Assembly: GCA_039105265.1 (NCBI GenBank)
Contig: JAPFFF010000035.1
Span: 310,001 to 374,000 of the forward strand
DNA from: Tritrichomonas musculus
Lineage: Eukaryota > Parabasalia > Tritrichomonadida > Tritrichomonadidae
Reading direction: 5' to 3'
Length of the DNA stretch: 64,000 bases
Of this stretch, positions 31,956 to 40,983 are shown one piece after another (the stretch's first letter is position 1; each line of letters opens with the position of its first letter). A model generated the notes under the pieces. The model searched no databases, was not told the DNA's origin, and worked only from the letters and a program-made list of their open reading frames with translations. The position numbers and the translations under genes are program-made.

Positions 31956-33483
31956 CTATTCAATTTTTTACAGTTGCTTCACTTTTGTAACGATAAAACC
32001 CACTTTTGTAACGAAAAATGTAACCACCAAAATTTTTAAAAATTTTATCACATAACTTTTTTAGTTTAATTTTCACTTTCGTAACGAAAAATTTCACTTT
32101 CGTAACGAAATTATTATAAATTCATTTTAACCAAAAAAGAGAGAAGGCACGAACAAAAAAGCATGTTAACAGTTGTTTACTAATACGAAATTTGAACTTT
32201 TTGGCTTTTCAATTGCGAAATAAAATCATGAGCCAAATATGCCAAATATACTCATTTAAAATAATCTGAAGCGCAAAAATCAATCATACTACTATTTCCT
32301 TTACTTAGTAAAGTATATTTCAAAGCAAATTGATTTCGAATTCAATTTTTTTTTTAAAAGCATTTGCTAATTATCATTCAATTACCTTATTGACGGCTCA
32401 TTTAAGATGTTTTTTTTGGAAATGTTTGTTGTTATTATTGTTTTTAAAGTTAAAATCAATAAAATTTAAAAAACAATAATAAATTTAAAATCAATAATAA
32501 CAAAAGAAGAAGTTTTATCATGACAGTCTTCTTGTGTTAATTTTTTTCTCCTTGAGAAATGATAGTACACAGTGGACATCATTTTAAAAAATAAAAATTT
32601 TCACTTTTTCATTGGTTTATGATTTGAAAAAGTTTGAGAATTTTATTTCTATATAAAAATAAGAATATCTATGATATTTTTAAATTAAATTCATTTTAAA
32701 ATTAATTTTAATATTTATTACATTCATTCATTTTATTTTTATCCATTTTTATTTGCTCTTTTGGCGTTGAAACGTAAAAAAAGAAAAAAAGAATGACATG
32801 TGATATAAAAAGACAAAATGATAGGAAAAGTGATAGAAAAAATGATAGGAAAGATACTTTATTATTATTATTATTAAAAATTAAAAACGTTTCTATGATT
32901 AGCAAAATACTATTGACTATTTAATCATTTTGCGTTTTTTATATTATAAATATCTTTTAAGTATTATAATAAAACTTCTTCTTTTATTTAAAAACAATAA
33001 TAACAACAAACATTTCCAAAAAAAACATCTTAAATGAGCCGTCAATAAGGTAATTGAATGATAATTAGCAAATGCTTTTAAAAAAAAAATTGAATTCGAA
33101 ATCAATTTGCTTTGAAATATACTTTACTAAGTAAAGGAAATAGTAGTATGATTGATTTTTGCGCTTCAGATTATTTTAAATGAGTATATTTGGCATATTT
33201 GGCTCATGATTTTATTTCGCAATTGAAAAGCCAAAAAGTTCAAATTTCGTATTAGTAAACAACTGTTAACATGCTTTTTTGTTCGTGCCTTCTCTCTTTT
33301 TTGGTTAAAATGAATTTATAATAATTTCGTTACGAAAGTGAAATTTTTCGTTACGAAAGTGAAAATTAAACTAAAAAAGTTATGTGATAAAATTTTTAAA
33401 AATTTTGGTGGTTACATTTTTCGTTACAAAAGTGGGTTTTATCGTTACAAAAGTGAAGCAACTGTAATCGAAAAATTGATTAG
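31956..33483. mobile_element. 1.5-kb element with perfect 479-bp terminal inverted repeats
   Basis: 31970-32448 and 32987-33465 are reverse complements of each other over 479 bp, with no mismatch or gap that I can find. Weaker pairing continues outward (CTATTCAATTTTT at 31956; AAAAATTGATTAG ending at 33483). The 538-bp centre has no transposase; its only open frame (32708-32905, minus) is low-complexity. AAAATG lies directly after the right end (33484-33489) and four bases outside the left end (31946-31951), a possible but imperfect target duplication. It looks whole and very young or recently homogenised. I infer a non-autonomous element with long inverted repeats, of the Mutator-like or fold-back kind. 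A deletion derivative of a Polinton-type element, which also has long inverted repeats, cannot be excluded. Confidence 0.85.
31980..32108. repeat. Four CACTTTYGTAACGA motifs in the left arm (mirrored in the right)
   Basis: The 14-bp motif occurs at 31980-31993, 32001-32014, 32074-32087 and 32095-32108, in two pairs spaced 21 bp apart. The same four occur inverted in the right arm (about 33327-33455). Such subterminal direct repeats are typical binding sites for a transposase acting in trans; that role is inference. Confidence 0.8.
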
Positions 33484-33912
33484 AAAATGGTAGGTGGTTT
33501 TTCCACTAACGTACTTTTTGCCACCATTAAAGGCCAAAAATAGGCGAATAAAAATTGGAGGAGGTTTTCCATTGGTAGGAGGGTTTTCCAGTAGACTATA
33601 TATCAAATAAAAGAAATTTATTTGGCTTGTAGAGGTCTTATTTTACACACTAAATGTTAAAAATTGAGTTTTGAAGAATTCTAGAGATATAACGGTCATT
33701 TTTAACGTATATTCATTAGTTTTGAGTTATTTACAAGATATTCTTATTATTGCGATTGTTTATATAAGTATATAATTTATGATGCAGCTATAAATAAATG
33801 AATACATTCAAAATATCATAAAAATCGAAAAATATTTAGTATTCAGATATATAATAATTTCAAATTTTTTAATGTTTAATTGAAAATAATGTAAATTACA
33901 TTATCTTATTGC

Positions 33913-33977
33913 ATTTGAATCAATTCTTCCTATGTTCTTAACATAGTTTTTAGAATCAATGAAGAATTGATTCAAAT
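33913..33977. repeat. Nested perfect hairpin
   Basis: ATTTGAATCAATTCTTC at 33913-33929 and its exact 17-bp reverse complement at 33961-33977 enclose a second perfect stem, CTATGTT-CTT-AACATAG, at 33930-33946. Possibly a very small MITE remnant or a structured element. Confidence 0.85.
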
Positions 33978-34675
33978 ATCAGATTTTTTGGCTGTTTAGA
34001 ACAAAAGTCATATAATACTATTCATAAACAATACCATATAAATCATATAACATTGGTTAAATTGAGCAATTAGCACACTTTTATTTGGTCAATTACAATG
34101 AAAAACGTTACTACGATCGGATGTACCGTTTTTCATTTAAAAAACTGTAATAATCGAAACAAACCAAATATATAAATAGAATACATTATATATAATCACT
34201 TATTAAAATATTGGAAGGATTTTCTAATTTGATTTGGAGATTTATGTTGATTAAATTTGAATAAAAAACTCATTTTTTCATATGGTATGTCATTAAAATT
34301 AAAAATTTACTTCCAAATTTCATTAAAGAATTTGATTTTATATTATATAAAATTTACTGTTATATAATTTTTTTAGGCATTTCCAGGTTATTTAATTTTG
34401 CTCTCAATTTTTTGATACATTGTTCTAGTTTGAATTATCTCATAGAATTCATTTTTCACCGTAAATTTTCAAATATACTGTGTTGTTTAAAAATCAGAAC
34501 TATCATTTTTATGGTAATTCTAGTATAACATCAAGAACTCAAAACAATTTACCTTTTTAATTTTCTTTTAGTTTATCACATCAAAATAAAATTGATAGAT
34601 AAAGTTTGAGTTTTTCATAAACGGTCATTATTTTGAATATAAAATTTTAATCGTTAGTTCCCAATAACAATGAAT

Positions 34676-34680
34676 TCATT
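34676..34680 (+). promoter_or_regulatory. Candidate initiator TCATT
   Basis: TCATT lies about six bases before the ATG at 34686 and matches the trichomonad Inr TCAYW, where transcription starts at the A. A very short 5' leader is normal in these organisms. Confidence 0.5.
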
Positions 34681-34685
34681 ATTTA

Positions 34686-35708
34686 ATGTCTCTGACTGAT
34701 TATATAATTGATCCATCTAATTATGATGAAGAATGCATAATAGGTGAAGGCAATTTTAGTTCAGTTTCACTAGTTCATCCAAAGAATGATAAAGATACAA
34801 AAATTGCACTCAAGAAAATTCCATTTGATCCTAGTGATAAAGACTCCCAAAAGTTTTTTATTCGTGAAGTATCTATAATGACAGAATTAAATCATCCTAA
34901 CCTAATAAAACTTATTGGTTTTTCATCTCCGTCTAAAGAAGATCCAACTTTCAGGATTTATACAGAATATCTGCCTAATCGTACATTGTTGGAAGTACTT
35001 CAAGATGACGAATTTTCTGATGCATCATCAAAAATATTAACTCCAACCCATAGATCAATTGTAATATATGGCATAGCGTCAGCGATGTCATTTATACATA
35101 AAAAGAAAATTATTCATCGAGATCTTAAGCCAGAAAATATATTCTTGAATTCAGAATATCAACCAGTTTTAGCTGACTTTGGCCTTTCAAAAATATGTAA
35201 TGATGATATTACGATGACTAGTCGATTGGGAACTCCTTATTTTATGGCACCAGAATTATTTGCTGAAGATGAAGATGGAAACAATAAAATTACAAATAAA
35301 GTAGATGTTTACGCATTTGGAGTTACACTTCTCACAATGTTTACAACCAAATACAAATTTACTGGTATTCAACCAAGAACCATCAATCAACTAGTAAACA
35401 ACATTACAAATGGAAAAAGATACCAGATTCCATCTGGAGTACCAAAATTTTATGTTTCTCTGATTGAGCGTTGCTGGAGTAATGACCCTTCCAAAAGACC
35501 ATCATTTGATGATATTATCAATATGCTTGAAAGATCGGATGAATTTATGTTTGAAGGATCAGATAAAAAGAAAGTCAAAGAATTTATGAACAAAGTTAAA
35601 TTTCCAAAACATTCTGAAATATTAAGCAAATCAAACAATTTTTCAAGTGTTTCATCTGAAGATGATATTGAAGATAATATTGAAGATACTCAAGAATTTG
35701 ATTTTTAA
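34686..35708 (+). CDS. TKL-like protein kinase
   Basis: A 340-residue protein with a complete, probably active kinase domain at about residues 13-285: glycine loop GEGNFSSVSL at 20-29, ATP lysine K43 in IALKK, HRDLKPEN with catalytic D146, DFG at 164-166, GTPYFMAPE, then KVDVYAFGVTL and RCWSNDPSKRPSF. The RCWxxDPxxRPxF ending is the hallmark of tyrosine-kinase-like (TKL) kinases, which are greatly expanded in trichomonads. The C-terminal 50 residues are acidic and Ser-rich (SSEDDIEDNIEDTQEF) with no domain. No signal peptide or membrane segment. The start is supported by the initiator-like TCATT just upstream. Substrate unknown. Confidence 0.93.
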   Translation: MSLTDYIIDPSNYDEECIIGEGNFSSVSLVHPKNDKDTKIALKKIPFDPSDKDSQKFFIREVSIMTELNHPNLIKLIGFSSPSKEDPTFRIYTEYLPNRTLLEVLQDDEFSDASSKILTPTHRSIVIYGIASAMSFIHKKKIIHRDLKPENIFLNSEYQPVLADFGLSKICNDDITMTSRLGTPYFMAPELFAEDEDGNNKITNKVDVYAFGVTLLTMFTTKYKFTGIQPRTINQLVNNITNGKRYQIPSGVPKFYVSLIERCWSNDPSKRPSFDDIINMLERSDEFMFEGSDKKKVKEFMNKVKFPKHSEILSKSNNFSSVSSEDDIEDNIEDTQEFDF

Positions 35709-36346
35709 GCGGATTTAAATCTATACATATATTAATAAATTTCTCTATCAGTTTATAATACTATTTATTTAATTAATCAAGTTATTCAAATTTTAATTTT
35801 TTAAATATTAAAGTACAAATTAATCTTTACTTTTTTTACATCACATTTTTTATTAACGTAACATTTTAACGTAACTTTTTATAAAATCAAAAGTTTTGAT
35901 GTAAATCAGTTATTTATGTTTAAAACAATATTTTTATTCAAAATCTAAAGATATATATTATTTTTCATTAACTCTTGCTGATTTTGATCAAAAAACTATG
36001 TTATCACAAATGATTCTATCAGGAGATATAATTAGAAGCAAAATATCATAGAAAAAAAGGTTTTGTACATCGGTAATATTATAAAATAATTCAAATACAT
36101 TGAATAAATAAATCAAAACGATTTGGCTAATCATAATAAGTCCAAATAAAATCAGAATTTTATATTAAAATAAAAGTGTCATTTTACACCATCAAAAGAA
36201 TGATCAAAGAAATAACAAAGTTTTAATAATTTATTAGCAATAATAAATGAATAAAAATTATTTCTACTTTATATTCATGCTTTTTTTATTTTAATTGATT
36301 AAATTTTTGAAGATAAAAGTATTTCTCAAATAAAAAAATTAACGGA

Positions 36347-36376
36347 AAATTACATATGTATTTACATATGTAATTT
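36347..36376. repeat. 30-bp palindrome
   Basis: AAATTACATATGTA and TACATATGTAATTT form a perfect 14-bp stem around a two-base centre. It lies 45 bp outside the MITE-like element that starts at 36422. Confidence 0.85.
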
Positions 36377-36421
36377 CTATCGTCCTGTGTAATTACATTG
36401 TATATACAAAAAGTAAAGATT

Positions 36422-36661
36422 AGTACAAATCCAGTAGGTTATTTTTTGAAAAGGAGAACGTTAAATATTTGAATAGTTGCATGTCTCAGAAAAAGTTTAA
36501 ATTGACTAGGTTTGTTTTTAACACTTATTTTACAATTTAAAAAAAAATTTATGACATGCTATATGAAATGAATGAAAATAATCGTTTTTTATTTAACATG
36601 TCATTTTATTCTTTCCCAATGTCAAAAAAAATTGCGGTTACTAAACGTACTGGATTTGTAC
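36422..36661. mobile_element. MITE-like element, 240 bp
   Basis: The left end GTACAAATCCAGTA at 36423-36436 is matched by the reverse complement of TACTGGATTTGTAC at 36648-36661. The right terminus extends to GTACAAATCCAGTACG when read outward-in, the version also found at 20588-20603. The ends begin with TA or GTAC, so a TA-target (Tc1/mariner-type) element is possible. There is no ORF inside. Confidence 0.65.
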
Positions 36662-36725
36662 CTTAACAAGCAAACAAAAAAACAAGCTTCTTATAAAAAG
36701 AAGAGCTTAATTATTTAAAAGTGTT

Positions 36726-37580
36726 TAAAGTATACAAAAAAACCAGTTCCTAACCGCTAAAAACCAGTTCCAAATTTTAATTTCAATTGTTTATATTATA
36801 TTTTTTGATAATAAAAACGATAATTGAATGGTTTATATTAATCATTATTGAATATAGGTCCCACCGATAAATTTTATTTGAATTTTTGTATAAATGAACT
36901 TTTTGAATACTCAATTGTTTAAACAATAGCACATCATTTAATTAAGAGTATTCAACAGAAAGGCTGCCACCTAGAGAACAAGAAACCTATTGGATCAGAA
37001 GTACTTTCGATTTTGTGTGTGTTGAAACAATGGTCGCATCAGAAATGTATCAAAATTGTTTTGACTATAGATCTCAATGTCATCACATATTTTCAAAAAA
37101 ATCTTGTTAAGAAAACAAGTTTCCCGCTTTAAGAACATGCTAAATTATTGAATGATACCTCTATATGGCTGAATTTTTAAACTTTTTTGAATATTATTAA
37201 AATTATTTTTCGAAATTTGTTAAAATTGTTTTTAAAATTGTTTTTAACTTGTGATGAACACAATGAACCAAATGATGGAATTGTTGTATCATTCTTTTTT
37301 GGTCAAGGAATCTGATTTTCATAGAGATATTTTATTATTCACTTTTGCCCAGAAAAAGTCGAACTTTTCCAAGGGAAAAGTGAATTTTGAACATCCCTAG
37401 ATTTTCACCTTATATTCACCATTTTTTTATCTTTTAAAATTATTTGAGAAAAAACATTTTTATTATTCTCAAAAATTTTACAAATTCAAAGAATAAAAAA
37501 TATCTTATCAGAAAATTGAAAGAACAAAATTTTGGGAACTGGTTTTTATCAGAAAGGAACTGGTTTTTTTGCATACTTTA
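36726..37580. mobile_element. Inverted-repeat element, about 855 bp, with 53-bp ends
   Basis: The left end (36726-36778) is TAAAGTATAC, then two copies of AACCAGTTCC separated by CTAACCGCTAAA-like spacer, then AAATTTT. The right end (37526-37580) is its reverse complement: AAAATTTTGGGAACTGG ... GGAACTGG ... GCATACTTTA. Each arm thus carries the GGAACTGGTTTTT word twice. Identity is about 80-85% with small indels. The interior has no ORF; frames at 37444-37786 merely overlap the right arm. Confidence 0.75.
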
Positions 37581-38630
37581 CTTTTATATTTTCAACGAGA
37601 TTTTCAATTTCAACGAAAGGTGTGGAAACTCTGAAGTATTGGATTTTTTTTGAGAGAAAAAATCGTGAATATTTCATATATACAATTCAAAGTAATAAGT
37701 CATTTTGTATATGTAAAAAATACGTTTATAATTTTTATACGTTTATTATTTTTATTTTTTGGTCCTACGAATTCATATTTCATTAAATATTATGAAATGA
37801 CAAACACATTAATTCATTCTAAATAAAAAAAGCACTTATTTACTCATGCATTATTTTATTATGATGCCAATAAATACGTCTCTTGTATATATTAGGATGA
37901 TAAGAGCCAAAAAGATCACCATGCAAAATAATGTAAAAATTTCTCTATAGAAATTTCTATTATTAATAATTTAATAATTAAATAGAGTTACTGACTATCA
38001 AGATAGTCTATTTTTTAGATCAAATGTATTAATTTTTTTGATTATAATTTTCAGAGTTAATTAATTGGTTTCATTCATATATGATGGTTTCAATTAGTTT
38101 TCCCCAGTCAAATAAATTCATTTAAAAAATGAAATGACAAGATTATTCAAAACATCTTTTCTACATCGATTTTCAAGATTTTTACTTTAGCTATGCATGA
38201 ATTTATTTATTTAGCTTAATGTTCTATTTTTATTCATCTGAAAGAATCAAAAATTGTGGTTTTTCTCAAAATAAAACTCATCAAAAAATTCTTGCAATTG
38301 ATTTTTGTTTACATTTGATAGTTTAATGAATTCATCGATTTTGATATTCTAAATCATACAATTGCTCATTGAAAAAAATTAAGTACAATTTATATTATAT
38401 GATGCTATAAAAAAGTTTGGATCCCTCTCTGTAAAAATTGATAAACATACTGTTATTAAATTGAATGAAAATGATAGAAATCTGAAAAGATATATTTGAT
38501 CAAAAAATGAAAGAGATTTTGTTTTTGATGAATTTATTTGTATGATTTATTTTAACTTAATAAATATCTTTCTTAAAAAAATAAAGTTAATTTGATCTCT
38601 TAAATGCATGTCATATAAATTTACAAATTT

Positions 38631-38631
<1 letters not shown>

Positions 38632-38661
<30 letters not shown>
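38632..38661. repeat. Poly-A tract, 30 bases
   Basis: Uninterrupted run of 30 A between ACAAATTTC and TGATGTTC. Confidence 0.95.
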
Positions 38662-38663
<2 letters not shown>

Positions 38664-38981
38664 ATGTTCTCAAAAAGCTTTAATTAAATAAGTCAGCCAT
38701 TGAGAATTAAAGAAGCTATGAGCTTTTATTTTATTATATATATATTATATCATACAAAGTTTCTTTTTATCGAAAAATTTTGATAATATCTTAAACAGGT
38801 AATCTGATGCTAAAATTTTATGGGACACCCTATATTATACTCTTCTTTTATAAAATCATAACATATTTTTTTCATCTTCTTCCTTTTCAAATGTTAAATT
38901 TTCCATGATATCTTCAACGGATTTTCATGAATAACTTATTATTTTTGCAATTTATTTTTGTTTACGAACCCCAAGTGAAAT

Positions 38982-39032
38982 CATAGGCGCGGTTAGGTCT
39001 GGGCGGCCGTTTAGGACGCAGAGCCTAACGTA
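38982..39032. repeat. GC-rich hairpin island
   Basis: A stretch of about 45 bp containing GGCGCGGTTAGG, GGGCGGCCG and GCAGAGCCTAACG stands out in AT-rich DNA. GTTAGGTCTG pairs with CAGAGCCTAAC with one bulged base, leaving a 17-base loop. It is not a tRNA: there is no acceptor stem or T-loop motif. Confidence 0.6.
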
Positions 39033-40969
39033 TGTTACTCAAGAAGATGAAATCATTGATAATAATGACAGTTACCCAATGAAATTACAAAAAAAATTCA
39101 CGATCCAAAAGTTCACAATTTGGTTCAATGTTGTCCATGAACCTTTTTTTAAAGCAAACATAAGGATTCAATAATTTCTCCAATGTTGAGACATATCTCC
39201 ACATTATGCTACGGCAAATATAATGAAAAATGGAAGATAATGGTGTTGTCTGCAGTGTCAAAATCTTATGAGGTATAAAAAATGAATTCATAAAATGGAT
39301 TAGAGTATTCGACAGAATAACACTAATTCATATATATGACAAAAATTGGCCAATTTTTTAAGGATCTTTGGACGTCACTGTACAGCCAATTACAAGAATA
39401 GCCATAATCTTGTAATTGTCCAAAGGACTCACTATTCCCGTAAATATAATTTCCACTTTGATAAAACGCAGGCATAGGTTTCACCAACTAGTTTTACAGC
39501 ATGCAAGACCAATAAATTATCAATGCATGATTTTCAATTGTTTAAGATAAGTAATCTCGATGAACAAATTTCAAAAGAAAATGTGAAGTTGTATGGCTTT
39601 AAAAACCAAACGAGGTATATGATGTAGAGGATTTTATTATTTTATCAAAAAATATAATTTTAAAATGAAAAGGAAAAAAAAAAAAAAAAAAAACTTCAAA
39701 ATACTTGTTTGGTGATGGATAATACTAAAATACACAAAAAGGATGATGCAAAACTCAAAAACTTATTCTTGTATAAACATATTAGTTTAAGTTTTCTACC
39801 TCCATATACTCCTGAATATAATTTAGAGAAAGTACATCTGTTTTTATAAAACCATTTTCTTGTGACACAAAATAACAGCTTTAATTTGGTCTGTTACCCA
39901 AGTGATATGTCTCCAATTCGATTGTTTTTCATGAAAAATAAAATTTCATTCTTTTAATCCCAAATTTAAAAATTTAATAATTCCAACTATCTTTGAAATG
40001 ATTAAAGAGAATGATAAATGAAATCATTCATGATATAGATTTCAAAATCCCTAAATACATGGACATCTATTCAAAATATTATGAAGGATATCATTGATGC
40101 TCATCAATATCAATACATAAAAAGCTTTTTATTTCACTAAATAAAACATTCTAAAAAGTAACTAGAAAAAAATACAGCTTCAATCAAAAACTGTTTACAA
40201 AATGCTTCCTAATAAATTATTTCTAATTCATCTTCATAATTATAGCCTATAAAATATAAAAACATAACACGAAAAAAGAGATTAAAATATAGAAAAATAA
40301 CGATCATTTTCTTCACAATTAATATGTTTTAAAATTGATGCCAAAATCATTATTATACTACCATAATCTAGAAAAATATCATATAAATGTGTTTTATACC
40401 TCTCAAAAATATTAATTTCTGTAAATCATTTTCTTGTTAAAGATATTTCAAATCGAATTATAAACATTTAATGAAATGATAATAATAAATAAGTTCAAAT
40501 TCAATATTATACTCTTTAAACAAATTTTAAATCATTAAAATATGATTTATCAACATTAAACACATGAAAATTTGAAAATGTGATTTAATTATATAACAAT
40601 TCAAAATTTTCAATAATATTTTTTTATGTTTTCAATGATATAAATCAAATTGAATAATTTATTTTTTTTTCTGAGTTTATATATTATTGAAAAATTGAAT
40701 TAATTAATATAAACATAATAAAAATAATACAAATTTTAAATTCTATAAAATTTATAAAATTAAATTTTTTATTATATCTTTTTTATATTATAATATTTTA
40801 GTTTTTTACTTATATATAATAAATAAATATTTAAATAAATAAAATAATAAATAAAATATTATAGGAAAATATATATTAAAATAAGAAATAAATGATAATG
40901 AAAATTGAATGATATTCAATTTGAATTATTATTTGGAATAAAATAGACGATTAACTTCATTCATTATTA

Positions 40970-40974
40970 TTCAT
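40970..40974 (+). promoter_or_regulatory. Candidate initiator TCATT
   Basis: TCATTTATAGAAT lies directly before the ATG at 40984. TCATT fits the trichomonad Inr TCAYW and would give a leader of about 11 bases. Confidence 0.5.
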
Positions 40975-40983
40975 TTATAGAAT

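Larger units (their letters stand above)
33484..34685. other. Intergenic region upstream of a kinase gene
   Basis: No gene. A short motif GGTAGGWGGKTTTTCCA-like occurs three times (about 33489, 33557 and 33574). A nested hairpin lies at 33913-33977. The rest is AT-rich. The last bases hold the likely initiator of the downstream kinase (TCATT at about 34676). Confidence 0.6.
38300..40150 (+). pseudogene. Relic of a Tc1/mariner-type transposase gene
   Basis: The clearest part, 39703-39849, reads TCLVMDNTKIHKKDD, then LSFLPPYTPEYNLEKV and a TAA stop. This is the second half of a DDE_3 (IS630/Tc1/mariner) catalytic core: Asp in VMDN, the LPPYTPEYN loop and Glu in LEKV, 35 residues apart. A 20-A tract (39674-39693) sits just upstream of this segment, and surrounding frames are broken. 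Upstream pieces (about 38402-38490, DAIKKFGSLSVKIDKHTVI) may or may not belong to it. It is a plain DNA transposon and is dead. Confidence 0.7.
35709..40983. other. Long non-coding region with several element remnants
   Basis: No intact gene in 5.3 kb. Listed separately: a palindrome (36347-36376), a 240-bp MITE-like element (36422-36661), an 855-bp inverted-repeat element (36726-37580), a GC-rich hairpin (about 38985-39030) and a mariner-type transposase relic (about 38300-40150) with two poly-A tracts. 35709-36340, 37600-38300 and 40150-40983 are AT-rich without recognisable content, apart from the promoter of the next gene. Confidence 0.6.

Noticed and set aside
32708-32905. ORF in the centre of the long inverted-repeat element as its transposase
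   Set aside because: 65 codons of low-complexity Phe/Leu/Asn/Ser with no catalytic motif.
31956-33483. LTR retroelement reading of the two 479-bp copies
   Set aside because: The copies are inverted, not direct, and no reverse transcriptase or gag-like sequence lies between them.
37444-37786. Two overlapping plus-strand frames
   Set aside because: They overlap the inverted-repeat arm of the 36726-37580 element in two frames and encode nothing recognisable.
38982-39032. GC-rich island as a tRNA or other RNA gene
   Set aside because: There is no seven-base acceptor stem, no GTTCGAATC-type T-loop and no anticodon arm; only one bulged hairpin is present.
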